From the NCBI RefSeq assembly GCF_905475395.1, contig NC_058337.1, positions 94,668,368 to 94,732,367 on the forward strand: 64,000 bases of DNA. The letters run 5' to 3'. A program made the translations under genes and the position numbers. Source of the stretch: Chrysoperla carnea. Its lineage: Eukaryota; Arthropoda; Insecta; Neuroptera; Chrysopidae. This document shows, one piece after another, positions 21,284 through 34,100 of the stretch (within the stretch, counting starts at the first letter, position 1; each line of letters opens with the position of its first letter). Below the pieces are notes generated by a model. That model ran no database searches and was not told the DNA's origin. It was given only the letters and a program-made list of their open reading frames with translations.

Positions 21284-23054
21284 TTATACCATGTATATGA
21301 AATATACATAGTATATTAAGCTTAGTCCCAAGTTTGTAACGCTTAAAAATATTGATGCTACGAAAAAAAATTTGGTATAGGTGTTCATAGAATCACCTAA
21401 TTAGTCCATTTCCGGTTGTCTGCCTGTCTGTCTGTCGTCTGTCTGTCCGTCTGTCATCCCGATTACGTAAAAATGAAAATGAATATCAAGCTGAAATTTT
21501 TATAGCGTACTAAAAGTGGTGTAAAAAGTGAGGTCAAGGTCGTAAATGAGCAACATAGGTCAATTGTGTCTGGGGCCCGTAGGACCCATCTTGTGAACCG
21601 TTAGAGATAGAACAAAAGTTTAAATATTTAAAATGTTCCTTATAAAAAAATAAACAACTTTTGTTTGAAACATTTTCTCGTAAACATCACTGTTTACCCG
21701 TGAAAGCGTAAATTATGCGCAAATTGGATAGTATGTGTGTTATAGCTATATCAGTTATATATGTGTGACATGTATGTATATGTTATGTGACAGTGTAATC
21801 AACACTGTCTATACTTGGTATTTCAACAATGAACTCAGTCAATTGTTTGTTTTAACTTTTTTTTTCGACTTTCTACTCAAAATAATTCGGCTTTCATATT
21901 TTTGTAAAAAACTTGATGTTTAAGATGAAATTGAAAGAATGATGGATTGAAATGTGAACTATTTAGAGATATATTTTACTTTCTTTTAATTTCATCTTAA
22001 TATCAATTTAATTAAAAACTAAAATATTCATAAAAAAAATGCAGAGATATTTGAAGAAAAAGAGTGATTTTTGTGGGCCCCTTGCACCGAACAATCTATT
22101 TTTGCCAAACGAAAAATTGAAACATGTTTATTTGCTTTAGCTGTGTGTTAAATACTTTTTGCTGCCTGGAACACGTTCTTAGTGTGCGGATATCCTAAGA
22201 ATTGTAATATTTTTTCTCATCATATTAAATTGTACATAATATGCAAAACGTATGTAAAATTGAAGAAACTGTTGGGTTTTTGAGCAATAATCCGTTCTAT
22301 TATAATTATTATAATATATAATAAAACATATTGCCGGTGGATCGACACAGAACAACGTGGCGCGGTTGTGTGGTTTTTCTAGTTATGTTTGTAATACAAA
22401 TATATAATTATATTGTTTTCAAACTAAAAATATTAATGTGTTTGTACTTTATTTTATATGCATTTATTTTAGTAACTATACCACCCTACGTTTTTAGATT
22501 GTAAATTTCTGAATTTTAGTTTTGTCTAGTTAGTAGTATAATAATAATAACGTTATATGAAAACAAAACAAGTGAAAACAAACAATTGTCTGAGTTAATT
22601 GTTGAAAAACCATGTAAGGACAGTGTTGATGACGTCACGTAAATAAAGAAAGATATCCATTCTTAAGTAGCCATACACACACAACTGATATTGCCTCGTG
22701 GGTAAACAGTGATTTTTACAAAAAAAAATGTTACAAACAAAAGTTGTTTATTTTTTTATAAGGAACATTTTTGTTCTATCTCTAACCGTTTGCAAGATGG
22801 GTCCTGCGGACCCAAGACCCAATTGACCTATGCGAACTCGCCCTCCTTCAGCTTGATATCTCTTTTCGTTTTTTAGTTATCGTGCTTAGGGACAGACTGA
22901 CGGACAGACGGACAAACAACCGGAAATGGACTAATTAGGCGATTCTATGAACATCTATACAAAAAATTTTTTCGTAGCATCAATAGTTTTAAGCGTTACA
23001 AACTTGGGACTAAACTTAATATACTATGTATATTTCATATAAACATGGTATAAT
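21284..23054. mobile_element. 1.77-kb element with about 0.5-kb terminal inverted repeats
   Basis: The left arm (21284-21865) and right arm (22562-23054) are reverse complements over about 500 bp. The outer ends are TTATACCATG and CATGGTATAA. Shared internal blocks include CAAGTTTGTAACGC, GTCCATTTCCGGTTGT, a GTCTGTCCGTCTG tract, ATCAAGCTGAA, CATAGGTCAATTG.GTCT, GGACCCATCTTG, AAACAACTTTTGTTTG and TCAATTGTTTGTTTT. The roughly 700-bp middle has no long open frame, so the element cannot encode a transposase. Five solo-arm relatives lie at 4378-4734, 9058-9652, 12211-12712, 43418-43732 and 54131-54716. It could be a foldback-type DNA transposon. The alternative is two independent insertions in opposite orientation. 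Confidence 0.8.
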
Positions 23055-24426
23055 GCTTTATTAAGAACGAAGATTAATAAGTAAAAAATAATTTTAGAAG
23101 ATTAAAATGCACCCAGCAGGCGGTGCAATTACCAATTACCCGCTTATGTATATTTTCAAAAAAAAAAATAATAATAATAATGCAATACCTTCATATGTAT
23201 ATTTATTTATTCAGTTAAAGAGAATTGAAAATATGCTTAGTTTAACACTGCGTTTGTTCCCCTTTTTTAAGGTTTTAAAAATATATTTTGAATTTAAGAA
23301 AATATTATCCGAGTTTACCCTAAGACCAGAGTTGGAGCGTGAATATGCTACATTTTTTTAAGCAAATTTTTTCATATTTGATAACTTTTCAGGGAAACCG
23401 TTATCGCAACAACGTCTGCATACGCAATTATTTTTCATCCCTAGTCTTCGAGTTTTAGCAAAGGTTCATTTGACTGCATTGTTTTATAAAAGAGGTGTAA
23501 GTGCACACCTTGTTGGTGTATCTCCTCCTACGTACTGATTTATCATCGAGTCACCCAATTGTGAGCTTGTCTCTCAGCATCTAAGTAAGTAATTTGTAGG
23601 ATTTGTAGATTTGAGTGGGGAAAATAATTACTTTAAGGAAGTGGGATAAATAATAGCCCACTACCGCAGAGCCTTACAGTCCGGTATGTTCTTAAATCGC
23701 CGAAGGTGTTAATCGTTAAAATAAAACCGGTACTTCAAACCCCCTCTCTGTAAACTATCTAATTGACACAGGCTACATAACACACAAAATAGGGGAACAT
23801 TTCCAAAGTCATTGCGATACGCAAGCTAGACCGGAACGTCAATCCGCCCACGAGCTGATCAGAATGAAAAATTAGGTTGGTATTAAAGTAAAATAAGTTA
23901 TCTACATTATTTATGACGAATCAAATAATATTCAAAAGTGCAGTTATCGAGGGAATTTGAAAGATCGAATAAAATAAAGATCTGTTAAAAACTCATCAGC
24001 CGGATTTTTAAAGAAATATATTTTTCTCACGCTCAGTATTTTTTTTCACGCTTCGATGGTCTGCCTAAATTATCTAGTATTTTGAAAATATAATAAAATT
24101 CATGATACACACGTCATACATAAAAAAGTAATGGCCAATTATTATTTCAAATCAATATATTCAAATCTACATACGTATACATACGTAGGTACTTTAATCA
24201 CTATTAAACACATGTTTTAAATACACATATCATGAATATTAATATTATGATATTTTTTTAATATATTATGTACCCATGTATGAAGTTGTTGTATATTATG
24301 AATGTTTGTATGTATCTAAATTTTTTATACTCTATTGTTGAATTAATAAATAAATATCATGTATTCTGTTACCTTAGCTTTTATTTACGTATTTATGCTA
24401 TAAACATTATAATATATAATATATAA
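23055..24426. other. Gene-free stretch with one possible exon-like interval
   Basis: After a CTTTTCAG acceptor at 23385-23392, one frame stays open from 23395 past a GGT|GTAAGT donor-like site at 23497. The encoded string is not recognised and the other frames are also fairly open, so coding is not established. The rest is AT-rich with a CATACGTA tract at 24165-24187. Confidence 0.3.
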
Positions 24427-24892
24427 AGACCCAGATCAAAAAAAATTCGTTGAATTTACTAAAGTACAAAATTGTTAAAAATTGTATATTGCATATAAAT
24501 AATTGTTATGACAGTCAGTCAGTTAAACGTTAGAACAGGGCTGGTCAGTCAGCTCTTATGTATGAACAATAAATAGATAATATTCATTTATGATTTCCGT
24601 GGTATTTAAATGAATTTATAAAAGCTGAAAATTAGCTGACGTTTTACTGTTTGACTGTCACAACTGTTATCTATATTCATTTAAATACCACGGAAATCAT
24701 AAACGATGTTCTAACGTTTAACTGACTGACTGTCATAACTGTTATTTATATGCAATATACAATCTGTTTAGCAATTTTCAGCTTTAATAAATTCATTTTA
24801 GTACCACGTAAAACTTAACCGTCTCGATGGCATATATCCGACCCCTGTTCTATCAGCTTTAGTAAATTCAACGTATTTTTTTTTGGCCTGGC
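24427..24892. mobile_element. Composite hairpin element with inverted arms of about 200 bp
   Basis: The outer ends are inverse copies (TTGAATTTACTAAAG at about 24450 against CTTTAGTAAATTCAA at about 24858). Inner blocks TGTATATTGCATATAAATAA, CAGTCAGTCAGTTAAACGTT and GATTTCCGTGGTATTTAAAT each occur once per strand. Block order and spacing differ between arms, which indicates indels or rearrangement. No coding capacity was seen. Confidence 0.75.
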
Positions 24893-27639
24893 TCTAAATC
24901 CATTATACCTTATCAAAATATTTTAGTTAACATCAAAATTATACGTATAATTAATTTATACACGAAAATAATAAAACTTGATTTTCAGTTTGCGAGATCT
25001 TCAAATTTTATGATTTGTTCCCAAACTGTATAAAACTGTGAAAATGAACAAAACTCAATAAATTTAAAGTTTTCTAAAGCAAGGAATATTCCAAGAACAT
25101 ATTAATATGCATTTATCATGATAATATTTACTGACATATTTATGTATTTAATGCTCACGCTAGTACCTACATTTTGTTAGTTAGGCAAGAGGGAAATACT
25201 AATAAAAAAACAGTACTTTGACGTATCACTATTGAAATAAGACTGCTGCTGTAATTTATAACATGCTTCATAGCTTCTCAATGGTGGATAGATAGAGTTT
25301 AGAAAGAATTTTGGTAAATTTTTTATACCAGTGCGAATAGTAGAAGATGAAGTAACTACTAATGAACAAGTAACTACTAAAGATGTATTCAATTTACCTA
25401 TATTGAATTGGCTGATACAATTCGAGAATCGAATTCTTCACACTTTAAACACTACGTTTATCTAAATTTTAAGCTAGCTACTTATTTTGTCGAGGCTATG
25501 TTATTACAGTTTTAGTAGGGCAAGTGTTATTTAAACGAAATTCATAATTTTTCCTGTAGCTTTAGTATGTTTTCATCAGAAAAAATAATTTTTTTAGCAA
25601 GGCCGTACCGAACAATTCTTTGGAAAATAATATCGAAAAATTACTAACAGTCTCCCATCTATGACGCAGCTTACTTTACCGTATACGCACTAGTGATTTT
25701 CATTAAGTAATAAACGGAATACAGTTTCACACACGTCGCGTGGGAAGATCATTAAAGATACATAACTATATCACCCACTGTACACACAAAAATTTGCGTT
25801 ATGCTGCCGTGTGCATAGATGAAAAAATTGAATATAATTTAAAAATCTGACTGAAATACTGGTATTCAACAATGTCTATTATTTATTTCAAATTCAGATA
25901 AAAAGAATGCGATTTAAAAAATAAAGAACCATCCAAAGCGCCAGGAATTGGCAATTTGTTGTAATAAATTAAACAAAAGTTTTCAACCTGATTTACATGC
26001 AAATATAATTATCTATTGTCTGTTATGAGTTATGACCTATTTATATTATTTCCTATTTAAAATGGAACAGAAATATTTATAAAACTTAACAACTCGCATC
26101 AAAAACGGAAAAGCTATTAAATTATTCTTGAATTCAGTGGCGTGCTATCAAATTTAACTCAATATTAAATCTTTTCGCATTTTCGTGAAAATATTATCTC
26201 GTAAAATAATACATTTATTCCAGTTTAAAGTCTACATTCTTAATTATTTAAGATAAGTCAATTCGAGATTCAATTTTTTTTTGTCGTCCAGGCATGTTTA
26301 GGAAAGAATTGGTATGTAGAACGGCTCATTTCCTTTAGAAAAACCTCGGCTACCATCTGTTTCAATTCTCTCCAATTCACTTACCCTTAAGCAGTGAATA
26401 AATAATGACTCCCTAAAATAGATTTTTGATCCCGTGAGTCCATACCAAGTATACTCAAGGATAATATATATATGTTTCGGGAAATGTACACGAAAAATCT
26501 ATACGAGATTTTGGTAATAACTTTGGGTTGTTCATTGCCAAGGAGCCTAAGGTTCGTTACCTCAGTTTCTTTGACCTACTTCCAAACAGAGAAGCATTCC
26601 GGAGTTATATCAGATTGGCCCGACACGTATCTTGGAACAAAACGGCAGATATAATGTTATTGTTGATTGATATTAAAATCACGATGCAACATCCCGCATG
26701 GATTTTGCTCGTTCATCTCCTGAGCTATTTTCCCTCTAAGTGTATAACTTAGTTTATGTACGGTTTGAATTATATTTCAAGTTTTATGGGTGTAACATGT
26801 AATAATTATATTACATACACTAAATTATTTATCGAAATTTAATAAGAAATCATTCACCTGTAAATTTACAAGCTTAACTATCGTCATTGGTGAAGTATAA
26901 TAATTGTTATTATTATAATACCAAGACGTTAAATTGAATGAATAATGCTTGCTTTGTTCATTCAATAAAATAATATTGGGATTCACCTACAGTGAATCCA
27001 AAAAGAATTGTTCAAGATCAAATGACGTAAAGGCCTTCCTAATGCAAATTAAGAATTGTCATTCTAGACCAATTATTCTAGGTCTAGCTATAGGTATTCG
27101 AGATCACTTTATTCGTGAACCATAGCGGAAACATTGCATCGAAATGCGTTATTGAGTATTCATAATTATAGATTATTCATACTTATATACATTATTCGCA
27201 TTAATAGACTCTACTGAAGTATTGTAAAATATGTGGAATGGTTTTTTTAGGGGCATTAAAAACATATTCAATAGAGTCTCAATAATCCGGATTCAATAAA
27301 AACCAGGGGATTGCTGATGCATTTGCTCGCCTTACTGAGATTAAATAGAAAAATGCATGTATGTATATGCATAAGTTTTAAGAGATTGCACACTCTCACG
27401 GGCATAGAAACCGTGTGAACTGGGTGGAAATTTACTTTTAAGAATTACATATTGTTGTTACCCTGAATAAATAAGTTTTGATATATGGGTCGTATTGAAA
27501 TACGTTTTGTTAAAACAGCCTTGGATTCTTTGGTTAGCTGTCGGCTAAATTAAAAGAGTAAAAATAATAATTTTCGTGGAAATATGATATCGTAAAATAC
27601 ATTTATTCTAGTTTAAAGTCTACATTTCTATCTCTTCTC
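24893..27639. other. Gene-free stretch; possible 3' end of a retroposed sequence
   Basis: No convincing gene. On the minus strand, 26275-26450 reads like a GC-richer transcript tail ending in CTGGACGACAAAAAAAAA, so it may be the 3' end of a poly(A)-tailed repeat. Overlapping open frames at 26472-26752 lie next to it and have no recognisable domain. Confidence 0.3.
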
Positions 27640-29830
27640 TATCTCTATCTCTATATATTATAAATGCGAAAGTAAGCATGTTTGTTTGTTTGTTTGATAC
27701 GCTTTCACGCTAAAACTAGCATATGGTTTTTAATGAAATTGTACAGCAATATAGCTCATACTTCAGAATAACACGTGAGATATAATTTATAAAGATATAT
27801 TAATAAAAAAAATATAAAAAAATTAGAAATTAATTTAATTTGACATTACCATAAATTACAGATTTCTGTAAAAATAGTCAATATAAAATATTTCACGACC
27901 ATATTTTCTGATATACATATATTTTACCTATGTAAAACAATCCTTACCATTATTTCGAGTGTTATAGAAAGGAGATAAGCGAGAGCAATATTGAATGTCA
28001 AATTTTAATTATTGAAAAACACTAATTAATTAGACTTAATGTATAAAATATTGTGAAAAAAAGAATTCAAATTGCATAAACATTATTTTTTAAATGTAAT
28101 TATCATAATTATTTATTTAAATTTGTGAGACAATAATATTAAATTTTCAATGTAAGTCATAAACGCAATCCATACAATTATGTATGCATTTATACAATTC
28201 TATAATTAAAGTACTGTATCGTTACCATAGAAACGCTTCCAATAAAACTCACACACGGTGGGAATACATGTAATTTATTTTTACCTTTGACATAAAACCA
28301 TCATTGCGGACTTCCACTAATTGAAGCTCTCAGCAACAACTTTTTAGGACATTTTGTAAATACCAATTTTGTGCTCAACTAATCAAATAAAGATTTACCA
28401 AACGTTACTGTTATTGCAACTGCACTTGGAGAAAAATAATTAAATATTAATGTGTATAGTATTGTAAAACTTTAAAAATAAGTTTTAAGAAACCATTCTT
28501 ATTGAATATTTAAACAGCACTGCATAATACTTAATGAATATTTTCTGGATAATGTATTCGATGAATTATGCAATTACTGTTTTTTCGTTTCGTGTCAAAA
28601 AGTCAAAACTTGATGTTTTTCAAATCGGATTTAAAATCGTATTCTATCTTTTACTAAAATTGTTCATTATTTATTGCATTTAAATATACACAGAACAAAA
28701 GAACCTTCAATTTTTGTTTTGGTAAACGTCCACAATATATGGAAGCATGCAGATTTGTAATCCCTGGTCTAAAATATGTATCTCTGGTTTTGTTATCCCC
28801 GATTAGTAGTATGTGCAGATTTTTGCTGTTGCATTATTTGTATTGAATACGAAAATCCCATCCACCGAGTTTCATCAAATTCCAAAAAAAAATTTTTTTT
28901 TTCGTTTTTCTCGATTTTTTCAATTGGGTAAAAGAATTGCAAAAAATCGCAAAATTTTTTTTACCTCCAATTTCGATAAAACTCAGTATATAAGGGAATT
29001 TAGACCCAAAAAGTACAAAAATCGCGTGCATTTGTTGACTGGTCGAATAGTTTTTGGGATACTTATTAAAATCGATCCAAACATGGCGATATCTCAGAAA
29101 CTCTACCCATCCGTTTCGCTGGTCAATTGCAATTTTAAATAAAAAAACTTTTTCATTATAAACTTCACTTCATTTGCCATCACTTATTTTCGCTTTCGGG
29201 CACAATTTCGTATCCAAAAATTTGTATCCGCTTTTTCAACACTTTCAGCTAAATTTTCAAAAAATCCTTTTTAGTGCTCATTTGCATTGGCAAAAAACCA
29301 AATTTATATATATAGTCCTAGTCCCGGTTGTTTTGCCTGTGCGTTCATATTTGTCATCATCAATCAGTAGTAGTCTGTTATTATTTTATTATTTTATTTA
29401 AGAAATCTTTAAAAATAATTTAAATTTCTATCTTCAGTGGTTTTGCCCTCAACATTTCTTGTCGGTTTGAACTTTAAGTACATAGCTTCAAAACCATTGC
29501 TTCAAATATTTCGTAAAACGATTAAATATAGTTTCAGATTTTCGATTTTTAAAGATGCATTAATATCATACCGCATGGGAGAAGAATGATTATTTTTTGA
29601 ATATTATAAATATTGTATATTCAAAAAACATTATAGCTATAAAATTATTACCATGTAAATCCCATATACAAAATTTGAGTTTCTTAGGGGATGAATTTCC
29701 AAAAATCCCTTCTTAGTGCTCACTTACGTTACTTAAGGAACGTGTGTACAAAACTTCAGGCGTCTAGACCCAGCGGTTTTAGCTGTGCGTTGATCGATCA
29801 GTCAGCTTCCATTCTTATATATATAGATGA
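27640..29830 (+). mobile_element. Helitron/SINE-type dispersed repeat region, composite
   Basis: The left boundary TCTATATATTATAAATGCGAAAGTAAGC..GTTTGTTTG..ACGCTTTCACGC is a terminal pattern widespread in insect non-autonomous repeats (Helitron-like or SINE-like). Two related right-end segments follow at about 29245-29370 and 29695-29830, each with TTTTCAAAAATCC-type, TTAGTGCTCA, TGTGCGTTGAT/TGTGCGTTCAT and TATATATAG words. An inverse copy of the 20-kb unit lies at 28850-29110. The segment 29101-29220 is shared with 44117-44230. The class is unresolved, and the whole may be several nested insertions. Confidence 0.55.
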
Positions 29831-30476
29831 CTAAAATAAGTATTAAATTCAAATGCATATTATACATTCGTAACACATCTAACTTTTAACTGTCTTTTAC
29901 AATAATTTCTATGCTTTATGCATAACATTACGAACAAGTAGACACGACTACTGGTGCAGCTACATAGAACATAGCCTAGCTTGGTTTAAACAGTACAACA
30001 CTTCACATCAAACTATGAAAAGTGCATGTGTGATTGGAAGTTTTATTATTATTAAATAAACTTTTAATGTATGTGTATGAATATAATATTATAGATCTAA
30101 ACTTCCAGCAAACCATTAAATTAATATCCAATTTTATATTCATTTATTGTAAAGTTATGTGATTTGAACAGCAAATGCTCAGCATTTTTGGGTTTATTGG
30201 GTCGTCATTTGCATTCAAAAGCTAAAGAGAAGCAAAAAACATTTGAAATCAGATTTGTCAAACCCAATACGAATAGTGAGATTTTGGTTTTTATGTAAAA
30301 TTTGCAATTGGAACGCACGAAACATATTACATTATTTGTGAAAAATAATTAGAAATCAAGTTAAATATTTTAGTTTTAGCCTGAATTCAAGCCTGTGAAT
30401 CTTGTTGCAACTCTTAGAAGCTTCTTGATTTTTCTTCGAGATTCAAAAGATTTTTTGCGTATTAAACGTCACTCAC

Positions 30477-30540
30477 CTTAACCGCCACTGGGGCTCTTAC
30501 TACCATTCATGTACAAACAAACATACTTACAGACCCATTG
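30477..30540 (-). other. Candidate spliced interval on the minus strand
   Basis: On the minus strand a long CT-rich tract ends in TCTTCAG (AG at 30541-30542), and an AAG|GTGAGT donor follows exon base 30477. An alternative GTAAGTATG donor (30530-30522) would leave a 10-nt micro-exon at 30531-30540. One frame of the 64-nt interval is open until a TAA just before the donor. The CT tract is a microsatellite, so the acceptor could be fortuitous. Confidence 0.2.
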
Positions 30541-30571
30541 CTGAAGAGAAAGAGAGAGAGAGAGAGAGATT
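30541..30571. repeat. (GA)n microsatellite
   Basis: An A/G tract, mostly uninterrupted GA dinucleotides at about 30551-30569. On the minus strand it supplies the pyrimidine tract described for 30477-30540. Confidence 0.85.
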
Positions 30572-30740
30572 CCTGCTCAACCATGAGACGTACCTATCTT
30601 TTGACTATCTAGTCCAAGGTTCTGAATATGATGGCATCATGTTGTTTATCATTCGCCTATAAAATTATTTATGTTGGAATCTAGTATTTTCATGTTAACA
30701 TGGTATTGATAAATGGTAAGCAATCAGGTTGTCTAAATTG

Positions 30741-30974
30741 GAACTGCAGAAAAAGCGGTCCACTTCCTGTTTAATAGTTCAAATTTTTATCGCCAGTTAG
30801 CGAGATTTATCTTATTTGAATTTGAATATTTTTATTGACCTTAAAAAATGATAAGTACAAGTATTGCCATCTGGTAGTCGAAATTGTTACTACGGAATTC
30901 GGGTCTTCTTCTGATTTTAATTAGTACGAATAATTATCACCAGTTGACGAATCGCAACTCCCAGTTATCAATAT
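30741..30974. repeat. Two overlapping partial copies of a repeat also at 53.0-53.1 kb
   Basis: 30741-30804 (GGAACTGC..TCCACTTCCTGTTTAATAG..TTTTTATCGCCAGT) and 30928-30974 (TTATCACCAGTTGACGAATCGCAACTCCCAGTTATCAAT) match the two halves of the inverse of 53029-53117. They overlap by about 28 bp in the TTATC.CCAGT section. Confidence 0.7.
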
Positions 30975-31057
30975 GGAAAAAATATATTTGTAGCGTAAAA
31001 TACATATAGAGGACTGCTCATTTATTAAGTACACTTTTATGTATAATTAATATATAT

Positions 31058-31132
31058 AATATGTTTTCTTTCTTTTCCAGGTAAGCAAATTAAATAAAAA
31101 ATATTCGATTTTTGCAGTCGAATTGTGTGCAC
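31058..31132 (+). promoter_or_regulatory. Candidate recursive splice site
   Basis: The pyrimidine-rich tract TTTTCTTTCTTTTCCAG ends at 31080 and is followed at once by GTAAGC (31081-31086), so a 3' splice site abuts a 5' splice site with no exon between. A second donor GTGAGT lies 52 nt on at 31133, preceded by another acceptor-like TTTTTGCAG at 31109-31117. This matches the ratcheting-point layout described for long insect introns. No host gene has been identified, so this is a sequence match only. Confidence 0.35.
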
Positions 31133-34100
31133 GTGAGTTACTCATCATTTATTAAGATGCAATGAATCTTTGTTGATAGGTTCTGCTTAACCTAGAGTTT
31201 TTGGAATACTTATATTTTTATAATTGATGGTTAAATTAATACATATCATCCTCCGAAACCACAGATTGTGTTCGATCCGAATAATAAAAAGATTATTGGC
31301 AATTGACTAGTGCATGTAACTAACTGATTGTATTAGATTCATTCAAAAGGGAAACCTGCTTAATTTATTTAAAGAAATCCGACATAAATATGTTATTATA
31401 ATCTCTATACAAAGTTTATTGACGAGATTTTAATCAAGTTAAGTTCGTATATTATCGGATTCGTATAAAGCGAGATAGTATTGAAAATTTTTATCTTTGC
31501 TGATAAAACTTCGATCACGACAAATTAATGGGAACGCGTTTTACAAATTTCTTGAAGCAAATGAAAAAAGATGTGTTCACAAAAATTAATTGGATAACTG
31601 GGAATTTTGTCAGACGGTTGTTTGTATATCTAAAATGATTGAGCTGTATATCAAATAATTTCATTTACAATGCGTATAGATATTATATATAAATCTGTTA
31701 ATCGTTAGACAATTTATAAACAATATTAAATATGAATATTAGTAATTTAAATTATAAGATAATTATCTAACAAACAATTTTCATAATGATTAAAATTAGT
31801 TATACAGTTATAAATTACAACTATTAACTATTAAATTAAAACAAGAAACTATAATTTTGTGAATGTGAAATTCTAGAATTAGTACGTAGTAGGTACGTAA
31901 AACTAAGTGGTTATATCGACATTTGTATCTCTTGGTAGGTAGATATCTTTAATCTGATTTGATACCGTAATGATGAGTATTATAATTATTTTGGTTTATA
32001 TACAGTATGTATAGATTTCAAAGCCAATTTGAAACACTGAAAAGTGCATTTCTTTCAACTACAGTTGAATAAGAAGGTATTTTTCCAAATACATTCACTA
32101 AAAAAGAGTAAAATAATGACAACCTCATCCCGAAGTTAGCCGTTTCATATTGACATAAAGTAAAAATACAATAGAATGGGATTGAATTTAAAATATGAAT
32201 TCATTAATACAAAATCACTGAAGTTAAATAAACAAAATCATTACTTCTATGAAATAAATTGATTTTAGTTTAAAGTCATGCATTTTATTGATGGAAAATA
32301 AAATTGTACTAAGATGGAATATATAATTGTGTATATTTCAACAGTGCCTAGATTTCACTGAAACAATAATACGAAATGCCAATTTTAATACGAAAAAACA
32401 GTTCGTTTTTGCCTAAACTGTACGGTTTGCAGAAAAATGTTTCGAACAAAACACTAATTAATTTTTTAATCAATAACAATTTTCTAATTTAAAGTGTTAA
32501 TCTATCGATTACCAGTTATAGAGTATAATGAGCTTGAAAATCTAAGTCAAGTTTAAAGTCTTCGAAAGATGAGCTCCTACACACCCAGCATTTTTCGCTT
32601 GAAGCATTTATCGATAATAGTTTTTTTCGAGTTTCAAGCATATATCAACCTAAAAAAAGCCACCCTGTATAAGAGATGGGTTTTAGTTAGATACAGATTT
32701 AGTCGAATGAACTATAGTTGGATGAAAATTGCTTTTCACGGTAAAATGGAAACGGGTAGGATATACAGTAGAATGAAACTGGTTTAATGATTGAATTCAA
32801 AAATTTCCAGTAAACTCTTATAGTATTGAAGTTTGTCCAAGTGAGTGTTTCTTGAAGTAAATAATTTTATTGTCTAAAAACGCCATATTATATGCTAATG
32901 GTCTTATATGGTTCTCTTTTGACTTGGATTTTTTTCTCGACAAAACAGTTTAAACATTAATAAATACTCTTAATTCTAGATACCCATAACGGCACATTCC
33001 GGTAAAAATAACTTTACTTACATGGCCTTCGTTTGTGTTATATTATAAGCCATACAAAGTAGAAAGGATCCTTTAAATGAAGCTGTATATATAATAATGT
33101 AATAGTTACCCAAATTGAGATTTAACAAATGCTACGTTGCGATATATTTCAGAGAATTGTTTTATATAATTCTGTATTCGTTCTATGTATATATACATAA
33201 GCAAGTGAAAGAGAAATGACCATGACAAGTACCCTTTGACTAGAACAATCATTTATAAATTTAGTTAAACTCCAATTAAACTTCCCAAAATTCAAGATGG
33301 TACTAATAATATATTATATAACTGTGTATGTAAGTTGTACCAAATTATAAATCATATAATAAATCACCTGATACTTAACTGTTCTTTCTTCTCAAACAAA
33401 CTAATTCTTTTCAAAACTTTTAAATGTTGTCAAGAAGTTTTTCAAAATAATTAATTAAATGGTATATTTATTATTCTAGTTTTTAGCGTACCTATTCTAT
33501 TTACAATTACTTTTGTTATAAAACCTTAATGAATTCGAGAAATTTTCCTTAGGGAGATAATTTTATTTTTTGCCTTAGAAGTTTTTGTCAAAGTTAGGCA
33601 ATAGGGGCTTATCTTGATGTCAAATTGGCCATATTATCCATTAAAATGTTAAACGAGACTTGGTACTATGACAAAATTTGAAAGTAAAATTAAAATTGAT
33701 GAAAAAACGAAGAAGTTATAAGCAATCAACGATTGCATTCAAAGGCTACTCCTTTTAGCAGAACAAAGTTTTATATATAATGTCTATGGCGATACCTACG
33801 TATGACGTCACTAATGAGTATCGTCCTCTTTTTTCATTAGGAATTTTAAACATTCATATTTTGCATACTTGTAAAGATTTTTAAAAACCAACTTTACTTT
33901 TCTATTCGTAAAATGATAATTCTTCACCTGAAATGATAAAAAAAATTTAGCCCGATCTCCTATTTGAACTATATGCACTTTAACTCCTATATTTAATTTA
34001 AAGACAGATGTCGACTATTACAGATTGTAGGCAATTTTCCATCGATTCTATCTTGCAGGAGTCGAAAAAGATGATCGTGATTATTTATAAAAAATACGAG

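Noticed and set aside
21284-23054. LTR retrotransposon interpretation of the paired 0.5-kb repeats
   Set aside because: The two copies are inverted, not direct. There are no primer-binding site, polypurine tract or gag/pol remnants, so LTR structure does not fit.
26472-26752. Two overlapping plus-strand open frames with somewhat protein-like composition
   Set aside because: They overlap in different frames, have no recognised domain, and neighbour what looks like the tail of a poly(A)-ended repeat on the other strand.
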